Of a stretch of 64,000 bases of DNA, positions 17,320-26,366 are shown piece by piece. Both the position numbers and the translations under genes were made by a program. The stretch lies in the NCBI GenBank assembly GCA_004020365.1, contig SAQR01000021.1:1-64000 (forward strand), read 5' to 3'. The notes below the pieces were generated by a model. That model did not search any database, had not been told where the DNA came from, and saw only the letters and a program-made list of their open reading frames with translations. This DNA comes from Mesorhizobium sp. (GTDB taxonomy: Bacteria > Pseudomonadota > Alphaproteobacteria > Rhizobiales > Rhizobiaceae). The number at the start of each line of letters is the position of its first letter. Positions within the stretch are counted from its first letter, which is position 1.

Positions 17320-18387
17320 ATGAAAAAACTGCTTGTTGCGCTGATCACCGCGGCGGCGGCATTGTCGCTGACGGCGACCGCCGAAGCGCAGGAAAAGCTG
17401 AAAGCATGTTGGGTCTATACCGGCCCGATCGGCGATTTCGGTTATTCGTACCAGCATGACCAGGGCCGCCTGGACGTGGAGAAGGCACTCGGCGACAAGG
17501 TCGAGACCGCTTATCTGGAGAACGTCTCCGAGGGTCCCGATGCCGATCGTGCCTTCGAGCGCCTGGCGCGCGAAGGATGCAAGATCATTTTCGGCACGTC
17601 CTTCGGCTTCATGGACCCCGAAGTGAAGGTCGCCAAGAAATTCCCCGACGTGATGTTCGAACACGCGACCGGCTACAAGATGGCCGAAAATCTCGGTATC
17701 TACAACGCACGCTTCTACGAAGGCCGCTACATCCTCGGCCAGATCGCCGCCAGGCAATCGAAGTCGGGCGTCGCCGGCTACATCGTTTCGTTCCCGATTC
17801 CCGAAGTGGTGATGGGTATCAATTCCTTCATGCTCGGCGCCCAGTCGATCAAGCCGGATTTCAAGGCGAAGATCGTCTGGATCAATTCATGGTTCGATCC
17901 GGGCAAGGAAGCCGATGCCGCCAAGGCTCTGTTCGATCAGGGCGCCGACATCATCGTCCAGCACACCGACTCGACCGCTCCCCTGCAAGTCGCCGAAGAG
18001 CGCGGTCTGCAGGGTTTTGGTCAGTCTTCGGACATGATCAAGTTCGCCCCCAAGGCGCAGTTGACCTCGATCGTCGACGATTGGGGGCCGTATTATATCG
18101 GCCGGGTGAAGGCCGCGCTCGACGGCACCTGGAAGCCCGGCAATGTCTGGCTGGGCATCAAGGACGGCGCGGTTAAAATGGCCCCCTACACCAACATGCC
18201 TGACGACGTGAAGGCGATGGCGGAAGCCACCGAGAAGAAGATCGTCGAAGGCTGGAACCCGTTCACCGGGCCGATTGCCAAGCAGGACGGCACGCCGTGG
18301 CTGAAGGAAGGCGAAGTCGCCGACGACCCGACGCTGCTCGGCATGAATTTTTACGTCAAGGGCGTCGATGACAAGCTGCCGCAATAA
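17320..18387 (+). CDS. BMP family ABC transporter substrate-binding protein
   Basis: A 355-residue periplasmic binding protein with a clear signal peptide (KKLLVALITAAAALSLTATAEA). The family features are ACWVYTGPIGDFGYSYQHDQGR at the start of the mature protein, GCKIIFGTSFGFMDP, and the ligand-site region ADIIVQHTDSTAPLQVAEE. The PF02608 (Bmp/Med) family binds nucleosides or related purines, so this is probably the receptor for the preceding ATPase and permeases. GAGAGG lies upstream of the ATG. The Cys in KACWVY is in the mature domain and is not a lipobox. A strong terminator closes the operon. Confidence 0.94.
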   Translation: MKKLLVALITAAAALSLTATAEAQEKLKACWVYTGPIGDFGYSYQHDQGRLDVEKALGDKVETAYLENVSEGPDADRAFERLAREGCKIIFGTSFGFMDPEVKVAKKFPDVMFEHATGYKMAENLGIYNARFYEGRYILGQIAARQSKSGVAGYIVSFPIPEVVMGINSFMLGAQSIKPDFKAKIVWINSWFDPGKEADAAKALFDQGADIIVQHTDSTAPLQVAEERGLQGFGQSSDMIKFAPKAQLTSIVDDWGPYYIGRVKAALDGTWKPGNVWLGIKDGAVKMAPYTNMPDDVKAMAEATEKKIVEGWNPFTGPIAKQDGTPWLKEGEVADDPTLLGMNFYVKGVDDKLPQ

Positions 18388-18413
18388 GCGCAAGCTGGGC
18401 CGAAATCTTGACA

Positions 18414-18442
18414 GAAAGGGCGCCGCTGGCGCCCTTTCGTTT
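18414..18442 (+). terminator. Rho-independent terminator closing the nucleoside ABC operon
   Basis: A perfect 11-base stem, GAAAGGGCGCC (18414-18424) with GGCGCCCTTTC (18428-18438), around a 3-base loop and followed by GTTT, 27 bases after the binding-protein stop. Confidence 0.88.
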
Positions 18443-18451
18443 AGCAAGAGA

Positions 18452-18473
18452 CCGAAATCGCGATCGATTTCGG
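18452..18473. repeat. Rhizobial intergenic palindrome
   Basis: CCGAAATCG (18452-18460) and CGATTTCGG (18465-18473) form an inverted repeat with a 4-base spacer, related in sequence to the palindrome at 13518-13541. It lies between the ABC operon and rimO. Confidence 0.6.
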
Positions 18474-18528
18474 AAGGGTCATGCCCTATGCCGTCCGAAA
18501 AGGCGCGGTGCCGTAGGGCGAGATGCGG

Positions 18529-19842
18529 TCAGACCGCCGAGCCGTAGAGATCGTAGGCGTCGGCACGGTCGATCTTGACGGTGACGACATCGCCGGCACG
18601 CAACGGGCGCCGCGACTGGATATGCACCGAGCCGTCGATTTCGGGTGCGTCGTATTTGGTGCGGCCCTTCGCCGAGGTGCCATGCGCCTCGTCGATCAGC
18701 ACCGGCAGACGCTTGCCGACCTTCCTGGCAAGCTGCGTCGCCGAGATCTTCTGCTGACGCTGCATGAAACGGTGCCAGCGCGCCTCCTTTATTTCCTGCG
18801 GTACCTGTTCGAGGCCGAGCTCGTTGGAGCGGGCGCCCCTGACCGGCTCGTATTTGAAGCAGCCGGCGCGGTCGATCCTGGCTTCGTCCAGCCAGTCGAG
18901 CAGCATCTCGAAATCGTCGTCCGTCTCGCCGGGAAAGCCGACGATGAAGGTAGAGCGGATCGCCAAATCCGGACAGATTTCGCGCCAGCCGCGAATGCGG
19001 TCGAGCGTCTTTTCGCCATGGGCGGGCCGGCGCATGTTCCTCAGTACTCGCGGCGAGGCATGCTGGAACGGGATGTCGAGATAGGGAAGGATCTTTCCGT
19101 CGGCCATCAGCGGGATGACGTCGGCGACATGCGGGTAGGGGTAGACATAGTGCATGCGTACCCAGACGCCGAGCTTGCCGAGTTCCTCCGACAGATCGAG
19201 GAATTTGGCCCGCACTTCGCGATCGCCAAACATGCTGGTCTGGTATTTGATGTCGATGCCATAGGCGCTGGTGTCCTGCGAGATGACCAGGATTTCCTTG
19301 ACGCCGGCCTTGGCCAGTTTCTCGGCCTCGCGCAGCACGTCGGCCGCCGGCCGCGAGACGAGATCGCCGCGCAGCGCCGGGATGATGCAGAAGCTGCAGC
19401 GGTTGTTGCAGCCTTCCGAAATCTTCAGATACGCATAGTGGCGCGGCGTCAGCTTGACCCCTTGCGGCGGCAAAAGATCGACATAGGGATCGTGGCTCGG
19501 GGGCGCAGCCTCATGCACCGCAGCCATCACGCTCTCGTAAGCCTGCGGACCGGTGATGGCGAGAACATTGGGATGTTTTTCGCGGATCACATCAGGTTCG
19601 GCGCCGAGACAGCCGGTGACGATGACCCTGCCGTTCTCCGAAAGGGCGGAGCCGATGGCATTGAGCGATTCATCGCGAGCCGAATCGAGAAAGCCGCAGG
19701 TGTTGACGACGACCAGATCGGCGCCGTCATGCTTGCGCGCGATCTCATAACCCTCGGCGCGCAGGCGGGTGATGATGCGCTCCGAATCCACCAGGGCTTT
19801 CGGGCATCCAAGGCTGACGAAACTGACGCGAGGGGCAGACAT
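18529..19842 (-). CDS. rimO: Ribosomal protein S12 methylthiotransferase RimO
   Basis: A 437-residue radical-SAM enzyme that methylthiolates the conserved Asp of ribosomal protein S12. The N-terminal UPF0004 domain carries three cluster-binding Cys in [26 protein letters not shown] and VTGCLG. The radical SAM triad is in [18 protein letters not shown]. The C-terminal TRAM domain ends [18 protein letters not shown]. The RimO-type sequence [12 protein letters not shown] separates it from MiaB. The ATG at 19842 begins [13 protein letters not shown]; the frame is open to 19968 but has no better start. It is transcribed alone, toward the ABC operon terminator. Confidence 0.96.
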   Translation of the reverse strand: MSAPRVSFVSLGCPKALVDSERIITRLRAEGYEIARKHDGADLVVVNTCGFLDSARDESLNAIGSALSENGRVIVTGCLGAEPDVIREKHPNVLAITGPQAYESVMAAVHEAAPPSHDPYVDLLPPQGVKLTPRHYAYLKISEGCNNRCSFCIIPALRGDLVSRPAADVLREAEKLAKAGVKEILVISQDTSAYGIDIKYQTSMFGDREVRAKFLDLSEELGKLGVWVRMHYVYPYPHVADVIPLMADGKILPYLDIPFQHASPRVLRNMRRPAHGEKTLDRIRGWREICPDLAIRSTFIVGFPGETDDDFEMLLDWLDEARIDRAGCFKYEPVRGARSNELGLEQVPQEIKEARWHRFMQRQQKISATQLARKVGKRLPVLIDEAHGTSAKGRTKYDAPEIDGSVHIQSRRPLRAGDVVTVKIDRADAYDLYGSAV

Positions 19843-20021
19843 TTGCGGTTTCCAATGGACGCGGGCCGGAAACCCTGAGGCCCGGCCCGGAAGTCTCGAT
19901 GCATGTTGATCTTTTGAGCTTCGCAGAAGCTCAATTTGCACGGCGCAATAGCATAGTTCCGCAATCAAGCAAACCGAGGAACGACTTGGCGCCGCCCGGC
20001 CAGACCTGCACTGCTAAGGAT

Positions 20022-20708
20022 TCAATGACCGCCCGGCCCGAACCAGGGCGCCAGGAACGCAAACTGTTCGGGGAACTGCTGCACGGCACCATCCAGAAGC
20101 ATCTTCACGGAGACGTAGAGAATGATTACGAGGCCGATATAAGCGATCCAGCGGTACTTGTGCAGGAGGCGTGCGACAAACGAAGCGGCAAAGCCCATCA
20201 GCGCAATCGACAGCGCCAAACCGATGATCAGGACCGTCGGATGGTCCATCGCCGCGCCGGCGACGGCAAGGACGTTGTCGAGAGACATCGAAACGTCGGC
20301 AATGACGATCTGCCAGGCTGCCTGTGCGAAGGTCTTGCGCGGTCCCTTGCCGCCAATCGTCCCGCTTTTGTCGTAATCGACATTCGACAACGCTTCCGTC
20401 GCGTCATGTTCCTGCTCGTAGCTGACACGCAGTTCGCGCCACATCTTCCAGCACACCCAAAGCAGCAGCAGGCCGCCGGCTATGAGGAGAATGGGGCCGA
20501 TGGTGAGGAGCCACTGGGTGATCAGAGCGAAGAAGATGCGAAGCACGGTGGCCGCCAGAATGCCGACGAGAATCGCCTTCTTGCGCTGATCCGACGGCAG
20601 GCCCGCCGCGGCAAGGCCGATGACGATGGCATTGTCGCCGGCAAGCACAAGGTCGATGGCGATGACCTGGAACAGGGCCGCGAGGCCAGCGGCGGTAAAA
20701 ATTTCCAT
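20022..20708 (-). CDS. TerC family integral membrane protein
   Basis: A 228-residue polytopic inner-membrane protein of the TerC/YjbE family. The two family motifs with acidic residues in membrane helices are IDLVLAGDNAIVIGLAAAGLP near residue 20 and IVIADVSMSLDNVLAVAGAA in the middle. A hydrophilic loop of about 40 residues separates the halves. Members are linked to manganese export or metal loading of exported proteins; the original name came from tellurium resistance, but no other ter gene is present. I looked for a yybP-ykoY-type leader upstream and did not see one. Confidence 0.92.
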   Translation of the reverse strand: MEIFTAAGLAALFQVIAIDLVLAGDNAIVIGLAAAGLPSDQRKKAILVGILAATVLRIFFALITQWLLTIGPILLIAGGLLLLWVCWKMWRELRVSYEQEHDATEALSNVDYDKSGTIGGKGPRKTFAQAAWQIVIADVSMSLDNVLAVAGAAMDHPTVLIIGLALSIALMGFAASFVARLLHKYRWIAYIGLVIILYVSVKMLLDGAVQQFPEQFAFLAPWFGPGGH

Positions 20709-21025
20709 CTGCTGGAATTTCCTTGCTTGGTCGCCAATCGTTCGTGCCCGGACGCCCTAACGTGTATGGTTCCCGTGCGTCAAGGCTCCATGGCGATAAA
20801 GACGGCAAACTGCCTATCGCGGTCGAAATCGCCAGCAGCCGGTGAAAGCTGCCAATCGAACGACGCCCCGGTCTTTAGCTCATGGCACCGCAGACGCCCG
20901 CTCACAGTGCAAGATTCAACTTTGGGTTGAGGAGCAGAGGGAAGGGTTGAAGCGCGCCGCCACCGCAATAGATTTCGGGTACCGAAGAGTACGGTGCCTG
21001 GAAATGTTCCTTGCAGGAGAGGCTA

Positions 21026-21823
21026 GTGACGTCTGACGACAACACACCCGTCCTTTCCGGGGCGCCAATCCTTTCCGGGGCAATCGGCGAATACCGCGAG
21101 TTCGATCCTCCGGCCGCACTCGAAGGGCATTTCCAGTGTGCGTGGTCCAATACATTGCGCCCGGACGCGGCGAGCCTGTCGGCCGTGGTCCCCGACGGCT
21201 GCGTCGACATCACCTGGATCGACGGCGATCTGGTCGTGGCGGGCCCCGACGTGGCCGTTGCCCTCGCTACGCTGACACCTGGCTCCACAGTGATCGGCGC
21301 CCGCTTCCGACCGGGTGCGGCAAGCCGGTGGCTCGGTCTGCCGATGTCGGAAATCGTCGGCGGCCGGGTGGCGCTCAGCCACTTCTGGGGAGCGCGGGCG
21401 CGCGAAATCGCCCAAAAAATTGGCGATGCGTCCTCCACGATGGAGCGGATGCGGGCGATGCAGGCGGCACTCTGCAGGCTTGCGCCGGATGTCGAGCCGC
21501 CGCCTGCGGACATGGGATTTGCCTTCAACGCACTGAAAACCGAATCCGCCGGTCCGGGCATGGCGGTGATCCTCGACCGGCTCGACGTCAGCCCGCGAAC
21601 GCTTCGCCGCCGCTGCCAGGAAGCTTTCGGCTATGGCCCGAAGACGCTCGACCGCATTCTCCGCTTCCAGCGGTTCCTGAATCTGGCGCGGCAGTCTGCC
21701 GAGCCGCGTCTGGCCGATCTTGCGTTCGAGGCGGGTTACTCCGACCAGGCGCATCTAACGCGCGAGGTGCGGCGCCTGTCGGGCTTCTCACCGGCGATGG
21801 TTTTGCGACAGCTCGGCGCCTGA
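21026..21823 (+). CDS. AraC family transcriptional regulator with DUF6597-type N-terminus
   Basis: A 265-residue regulator. The N-terminal half has the DUF6597-like pattern LSAVVPDGCVDITWIDGDLVVAGPD, then STVIGARFRPGAASRWLGLP. The C-terminal half is an AraC double helix-turn-helix: VSPRTLRRRCQEAFGYGPKTLDRILRFQRF and LADLAFEAGYSDQAHLTREVRRLSGFSPA. I chose the GTG at 21026 because AGGAGAGG lies at 21015-21022; a TTG at 21011 is unlikely. It precedes an SRPBCC gene and a VOC gene on the same strand and may regulate them. Confidence 0.9.
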   Translation: MTSDDNTPVLSGAPILSGAIGEYREFDPPAALEGHFQCAWSNTLRPDAASLSAVVPDGCVDITWIDGDLVVAGPDVAVALATLTPGSTVIGARFRPGAASRWLGLPMSEIVGGRVALSHFWGARAREIAQKIGDASSTMERMRAMQAALCRLAPDVEPPPADMGFAFNALKTESAGPGMAVILDRLDVSPRTLRRRCQEAFGYGPKTLDRILRFQRFLNLARQSAEPRLADLAFEAGYSDQAHLTREVRRLSGFSPAMVLRQLGA

Positions 21824-21891
21824 ACTGGCCGTTTCGTTCAATACGCCACCACCAACGCCGCCTAGTCTGCCTTCGTTGAAAGGAGGCGGAT

Positions 21892-22290
21892 ATGACGATC
21901 TACAAATGCCGCATCATCACCGTGTCCATCGACCGGGACTGGCGCGAAGTCTATGACTTCGCCTCCATCCCTGAGAATTTCCAGCGCTGGGCGGCAGGCC
22001 TCGGCAGGCGCTTCGAACGATCGGGCGAGGAATCGACTGCCGAGAACCCCGACGGCCGGCCCATCCGCATCCGCTTCTCCCGGCCGAACGAATACGGCGT
22101 ACTCGATCACATCGTCTTTGCCGAGGACAAGGAAACCCGCAATGCGGTGCGCGTGCTTCCTAACGGGACCGGCGCGGAGGTCATGTTCGTGCTCTTGAGG
22201 ACGCCGGACATGACGCAAGAGAGGTTCACTGCCGACGCCGAGGCCGTGCAGCGCGACCTCAACACCCTGAAGGCAATGCTCGAACGCTGA
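21892..22290 (+). CDS. SRPBCC family protein
   Basis: A 132-residue cytosolic protein with the START/SRPBCC helix-grip pattern: an N-terminal strand (YKCRIITVSIDRDWREVYDFASIPENFQRW), then strands of the lipid or ligand pocket and a long C-terminal helix ending in the DLNTLKAMLER segment. The ligand is unknown. AAAGGAGG upstream gives a strong start. It lies between an AraC-type regulator and a VOC protein, an arrangement common for polyketide-cyclase-like or stress genes. Confidence 0.82.
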   Translation: MTIYKCRIITVSIDRDWREVYDFASIPENFQRWAAGLGRRFERSGEESTAENPDGRPIRIRFSRPNEYGVLDHIVFAEDKETRNAVRVLPNGTGAEVMFVLLRTPDMTQERFTADAEAVQRDLNTLKAMLER

Positions 22291-22318
22291 GCATCCAAGA
22301 CCGCGAAAGGAGAAGATC

Positions 22319-22675
22319 ATGGCTAAATCCAGCAACGACAAGCGCATCGATTATGTCGAGTTTTCTGTCGGCGACATTGCGCGCTCGCGCGACTTCTATG
22401 GAAAGGCCTTCGGCTGGTCCTTCAAGGACTACGGGCCAAGCTATTGCGAGTTCAACGACGGCCGCCTGACCGGCGGCTTTGCTCTCGGCGGCCAGAGCAA
22501 GGCGGCAGGCGGGCCGCTGGTGATCCTTTATGCCGACAAGCTCGACGAGACCCAGCGCCATGTCGAGGAAGCCGGCGGAAAGATCGTCAAGCCCGCCTAT
22601 TCCTTCCCGGGCGGCCGCCGCTTCCACTTCTCCGACCCCGACGGCTACGAGCTGGCGGTGTGGTCGGACAAGTGA
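22319..22675 (+). CDS. VOC family (glyoxalase-like) protein
   Basis: A 118-residue single VOC domain. The typical motifs are YVEFSVGDIARSRDFYGKAFGW at the N-terminus, then PLVILYADKLDETQRHVEEAGGKIV and GGRRFHFSDPDGYELAVWSD at the end. VOC proteins are small metal-dependent enzymes or binding proteins (glyoxalase, dioxygenase, drug binding), and the specific activity cannot be assigned. A strong AAAGGAG box precedes the ATG. It follows the SRPBCC gene by 28 bases and is probably in the same operon. Confidence 0.88.
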   Translation: MAKSSNDKRIDYVEFSVGDIARSRDFYGKAFGWSFKDYGPSYCEFNDGRLTGGFALGGQSKAAGGPLVILYADKLDETQRHVEEAGGKIVKPAYSFPGGRRFHFSDPDGYELAVWSDK

Positions 22676-22811
22676 AGCAGGTGAGGGGGCGCCGAGCCGG
22701 GCCCGGCCATCGGGACTCAATGCCGCTCCTGGTGTCTGCCGCTGCTGTTGTAACAAATTATTCTCGCATCGTATAAGGCTGGCCCGAGGACCATCGCATA
22801 CCGCACGGCGC

Positions 22812-23393
22812 ATGACGCAACCGACACGAACGACAGTACGGCAAAGGCTGTATGCCTTCTTGATCGCTGGCCTGGGCGGGCTGGCCGCATCGGCAATCTC
22901 GTTTTCGATGACGCTCTACGAGGCTGCCCATCCGCCAAAGGCGCCTGTTGTGCAGGCGGGCCAGCAGATCGATACCGGTCGCTGGTTTGTGACCTTGCGA
23001 ACGGCACGTGTCGGAACCGTGCCGCCGACAGGCGTTCCGCCATCACGACCCGTGCAGCTTATGATGGTGGATCTGGATGTGGTGAACCGTTCCGCCACAC
23101 CGAACAACGTGCTCCATCGCGTCGTCACGCTCGGCTCGCCGGCGCAAAAGCTGCCGATGCCGACGGTTTATCTCGATCGCGACAAGTATCTGGCGGGATA
23201 TTTCAATCCCAACATGCCGGAACGTCTGACCATGGCCTGGGAGTGGCCGGCCGGTGTGCCCGTGCCCGACAAGGTGACGATCACCGTCACCGGCCAGATC
23301 TACAAGCGGCGCGACAATCTCTACGGCGCAAGCGGGTGGTACGACCGTGATCCCGTTGCGACGGTCGATCTGCCGGTGGAGAAGGCGCCATGA
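22812..23393 (+). CDS. Membrane-anchored protein with DUF4352-like domain, tandem gene 1
   Basis: A 193-residue protein not recognised as a named family. The N-terminus has one membrane helix at about residues 12-32 (LYAFLIAGLGGLAASAISFS). The rest is an extracytoplasmic beta-rich domain containing MMVDLDVVNRSATPNNVL, a pattern seen in DUF4352-type immunoglobulin-like domains. The open frame extends upstream to 22530 over the VOC gene, but the membrane helix follows the ATG at 22812. The stop overlaps the next gene (ATGA at 23390-23393). It is the first of three consecutive coupled genes of similar size and layout, facing a large membrane protein gene. Confidence 0.75.
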   Translation: MTQPTRTTVRQRLYAFLIAGLGGLAASAISFSMTLYEAAHPPKAPVVQAGQQIDTGRWFVTLRTARVGTVPPTGVPPSRPVQLMMVDLDVVNRSATPNNVLHRVVTLGSPAQKLPMPTVYLDRDKYLAGYFNPNMPERLTMAWEWPAGVPVPDKVTITVTGQIYKRRDNLYGASGWYDRDPVATVDLPVEKAP

Positions 23394-23983
23394 TGCGCAT
23401 GGTGCGTTCGACGCTGGCGCTGCTGTTGGCTGCCGCCGTGCTCTACGGCATGCAGCATACGCGCCCGCTGTACAGCGACATTACATCGCCGATAGTCGCT
23501 TCGGGCGGCATGAACAAGCGTGTGGAGGCTCGCGCCTTCGCGCTTTCGCTGGACAGCGCCAGGGTGGCGCGTGTTCTCAACGTCGAGACCTTCGGCAAGT
23601 CAAAGACCTACACGAGTTCCGGCGTATGGGTTGTGGTCGAAGGCGAGGCCGAGGCGAAATTCGAGACCCTGGGTCTCACATCGGGCGAGTGGCTGAGCCG
23701 CAGCGGCGTCCGTCATGTCCTGACCGACCGAGTGCCGGCGACGATCGGAATGATGCCGGGCGATGTCTACCAGCCCGGGCTGCCACGTCGGGTCCTTCTG
23801 ATGTTCGAAGTGCCGGAGGATGCTGTCGCCGGCGGCACCGTCGTGGTCGCACCCACAAAATTGCTGCCGCTCGACGACGAGATCCGCATCGCCACGAATG
23901 TTTCCGGCAAGGACATCGAGCCGGCAATCACAATCCGCCGCACCGAAGAAAGGCCGCCATGGACAGTTCTCCCGCAAAGGTGA
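23390..23983 (+). CDS. Membrane-anchored protein with DUF4352-like domain, tandem gene 2
   Basis: A 197-residue protein with an N-terminal membrane anchor or signal at about residues 6-20 (STLALLLAAAVLYG). A beta-rich extracytoplasmic domain follows, with VWVVVEGEAEAKFETLGLTS and PRRVLLMFEVPEDAVAGGTVVV, again like a DUF4352 fold. The layout parallels the genes on both sides. Two adjacent ATG codons occur at the start. It is coupled upstream through ATGA, and its stop lies inside the beginning of the next gene, so the three are one operon. Function unknown. Confidence 0.78.
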   Translation: MMRMVRSTLALLLAAAVLYGMQHTRPLYSDITSPIVASGGMNKRVEARAFALSLDSARVARVLNVETFGKSKTYTSSGVWVVVEGEAEAKFETLGLTSGEWLSRSGVRHVLTDRVPATIGMMPGDVYQPGLPRRVLLMFEVPEDAVAGGTVVVAPTKLLPLDDEIRIATNVSGKDIEPAITIRRTEERPPWTVLPQR

Positions 23984-24519
23984 CGTCAACGCGGCGAGGC
24001 TACTGGCTGAGCATGATGGCGCTGGTGGTCGCACTGCCTGCCGCGCTGGCCGTGCAGACGTGGGGAAGCATCAAGGACTGGCGCTCCCAACATCTGCGTC
24101 AGCCGCTATCTGCGAGCTTGGGACAGCCGATCGATTATGCCGGCGCCAACTGGACCGTGACACGCTTCACCAGACTGGCAGGCAGCGCGGGAAGCACCGT
24201 CGTGCTTGCCGAATTCGAAGCTCTCGCTGCTGACCCGAAAGCGCTCGGCTCGGTACCTTGCGAGGTGCGGCTTTCCGATGGGAGCGGTCGCGAATGGCGG
24301 CCAACCCTGTTTGCCGATCCGGTGGTCAGGAAGCAGTATCCGGAGGCCGAGCAACGGTCCCTGTGCGGCGGCATGGCATTCGCCGCGACGGAGCCCGGCA
24401 AACCGGCACGGATGGCTGCCAGCTTTTCGATCCCACCTGCGGCGAGCGGCCTGACGCTGTCGATCGCCCTCTACTCGGGTCTGCCGAGTTATCTCATCGT
24501 CAGCGAGCCGCGGACCTGA
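23959..24519 (+). CDS. Membrane-anchored protein with DUF4352-like domain, tandem gene 3
   Basis: A 186-residue protein with an N-terminal membrane helix at about residues 15-33 (YWLSMMALVVALPAALAVQ) and an extracytoplasmic domain containing STVVLAEFEALAADP, CEVRLSDGSGREWRPTL and LSIALYSGLPSYLIVSEP. Two Cys (PCEVRL and SLCGGM) could form a disulfide. The start at 23959 lies 25 bases inside the previous gene. Its 3' end overlaps the convergent membrane protein gene by 20 bases. Function unknown. Confidence 0.75.
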   Translation: MDSSPAKVTSTRRGYWLSMMALVVALPAALAVQTWGSIKDWRSQHLRQPLSASLGQPIDYAGANWTVTRFTRLAGSAGSTVVLAEFEALAADPKALGSVPCEVRLSDGSGREWRPTLFADPVVRKQYPEAEQRSLCGGMAFAATEPGKPARMAASFSIPPAASGLTLSIALYSGLPSYLIVSEPRT

Positions 24520-25750
24520 CGCCAGTCGCTGCGCCAGCCATGGCGACCGCGGTCTCGAGCACGGCTGCAAGCAGCGCGACCCGGACCGCGTCGAGCAGGA
24601 TTCCTCCGTCGAGTTCGCTTGGGCTGCCGATGAACAGGCTGATGGTATCGGCGAAGATCTGCCAGGTCCCGAGATCATGCGCTCCGATCAGCCTTGTCAG
24701 GCCATACCAAGTCCAGGCGCCGGCCCAGGAGATGGCCTGATAGGCGATGACGAAGGTGACAAGCGTGGCCGGGCCGGCACTGAGCGTCAGCTTGAGGCAG
24801 GTCCAGACCGGCGAGTAGCGGCTGCGGTAGCCGCCAACGAAGTGAGACGCGAAATCCTTCAGCCACTTCTGCCAGGAGGTCGCTCGGTATGGCGCAGGAC
24901 CGGAAGCGGCCGGCGCCGAAAGTTCATAGCCGTTGATGATCGCCGCCATCACCAGCCAGACCATCGGCAGCAACGCGAAAAAGAATAGATCCTGAAGCTG
25001 CTCGCCGAAGGGAAGCGGCCGGAATTCCAAGGGAACGAACTGGCCGGCCGCGGCCGCCTGACTTACTGGCGCAAGCAGATCGAGGCTGAGTTGTTGCAGG
25101 GCGGCGCCTGCGCCAAGCCAGCGGATGAACTGGTCCTTCCATACGCCGAGCGCATAAAGGCCGATGAAGACCCAGGTTGCGTCCGTCGCCACGATCAGCA
25201 GCCGCCAGTAGGGGTGAGAGGCGCCCGCATTCAGTCGCTTGGCGGCAAAACGCACCAGCCAGCATATGACGATCGACAGTGCCACGCCGCTTGACTGAAG
25301 AATGGCGAAGATGTCGACGCTCTTGCCGAAATCGGCCTGGGCGAGCGCCATGCGCGAATATTCGCGAACCGTATCGCCTAGAAAACCCCAGGCGGCATAA
25401 TAGGCGAAGAACGGCAGGATCGCAGCGGCGGTAATCGCCAGGACCGGCTCGCGCTTTGTTTCGTCCACAGCCTTTTTGGCTTTTTGCCTCAGTGCCGCCA
25501 CCGCCGGCATATGCGGCCGGAGCGCCACGAACATCATGACCAGCACCGTCAGCTTGGCAAGGACCACCAGCGATAGCATGACCATTCCGCCCAGCGGGAA
25601 TTGGAGGCCGATCGACACGGCGCCCTGAAGCAGCAGACCATGAGCGATCATACCCAGGCAGCCGACAAGCAATAGCTGTGGCCAGCACTGGACGAGCAAC
25701 CGCGCGGTTAACGCAAGCGGCCGATACATGTCCTCAATTGCCGTGGTCAT
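24500..25750 (-). CDS. Large polytopic membrane protein, unknown family
   Basis: A 416-residue protein with about eight hydrophobic segments, for example LLLVGCLGMIAHGLLLQGAV, MVMLSLVVLAKLTVLVMMFV and PFFAYYAAWGFLGD near the N-terminus, and LVTFVIAYQAISWAGAWTWYG near the C-terminus. It is not recognised as a transporter or enzyme family. It converges on the three DUF4352-like genes with a 20-base overlap. The physical linkage suggests a shared membrane role, with the small proteins as periplasmic partners, but this is inference. Confidence 0.75.
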   Translation of the reverse strand: MTTAIEDMYRPLALTARLLVQCWPQLLLVGCLGMIAHGLLLQGAVSIGLQFPLGGMVMLSLVVLAKLTVLVMMFVALRPHMPAVAALRQKAKKAVDETKREPVLAITAAAILPFFAYYAAWGFLGDTVREYSRMALAQADFGKSVDIFAILQSSGVALSIVICWLVRFAAKRLNAGASHPYWRLLIVATDATWVFIGLYALGVWKDQFIRWLGAGAALQQLSLDLLAPVSQAAAAGQFVPLEFRPLPFGEQLQDLFFFALLPMVWLVMAAIINGYELSAPAASGPAPYRATSWQKWLKDFASHFVGGYRSRYSPVWTCLKLTLSAGPATLVTFVIAYQAISWAGAWTWYGLTRLIGAHDLGTWQIFADTISLFIGSPSELDGGILLDAVRVALLAAVLETAVAMAGAATGVRSAAR

Positions 25751-25805
25751 CGCGTCGGCTTCGTAATCCGTTTACCTGGCTCTTAACCGCATAAGCAGGG
25801 TTGAG

Positions 25806-26015
25806 TTATTGCTTTGCCCCTTGCGCGGTCAATAGCTTGTGCTTTTCGAAGATCGCCAGTTTCTGCGGATAGGTGATCCGCACCTTGGCGTTGCACCCGT
25901 CGCATCTGAAGCGGGCGATCGTTTTCAGCGCAGAGCCCTTCCTTACCGCCGGATAGGAGCAATCCGGACAAGCAAATGTGAGGGCAACATCAGAGAGGTC
26001 TTCGGCTAAACCCAT
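25806..26015 (-). CDS. Small zinc-ribbon protein, copy 1
   Basis: A 69-residue protein with two CxxC knuckles, CPDC and CDGC, about 23 residues apart, indicating a zinc ribbon of the kind found in small nucleic-acid or regulatory proteins. The start is set at the ATG of MGLAEDLSD because AAGGAG lies 6 bases upstream; the frame is open to 26069. A close copy with the same length and the same ribosome-binding region lies at 59430-59639. Function is unknown and I do not recognise a named family. Confidence 0.65.
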   Translation of the reverse strand: MGLAEDLSDVALTFACPDCSYPAVRKGSALKTIARFRCDGCNAKVRITYPQKLAIFEKHKLLTAQGAKQ

Positions 26016-26132
26016 TTCCATCTCCTTCGCAAGCGCTGTGGCTACACTCTGGCGAGACTCAAAAGGCAATTAAGATGCCAATCCGGCTGTGCCAAAGCGG
26101 GACTGGAACGATTCGCCTCGGAACCCGCCAAG

Positions 26133-26366
26133 CTAGCGCGCCATTTCTGCGCCCTTTGAGCGACGAAGCGACCTGACCTCTTTCAGCAGTTCGCGCTCAC
26201 TGGTGGTAATGTTTCGGAAGATTGCGACAATCATCACCGCTAAGGCTTCGGCATCCCGGCTCAAAGGGTCGATGTGTTCATCTGCGCAAACCTGATCGTA
26301 CACGCGTTCACAGATAGCCAAGTCATGAGGGCTGAGGCGGGTGCGATTGAAACGCCGGTGTGGCAT
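26133..26366 (-). CDS. Hypothetical 77-residue protein, copy 1
   Basis: A small, probably all-helical protein containing LSPHDLAICERVYDQVCADEHID and AIFRNITTSERELL, with a basic C-terminus. A GAAGG box precedes the ATG. A close paralogue of identical length lies at 59751-59984, and in both places it lies immediately upstream of the zinc-ribbon gene on the minus strand. The conservation of the pair at two loci supports both as real genes. Function unknown. Confidence 0.6.
   Translation of the reverse strand: MPHRRFNRTRLSPHDLAICERVYDQVCADEHIDPLSRDAEALAVMIVAIFRNITTSERELLKEVRSLRRSKGAEMAR

Noticed and set aside
20709-21025. Possible yybP-ykoY manganese riboswitch upstream of terC
   Set aside because: I could not find the paired elements or the conserved loop sequences of that riboswitch.
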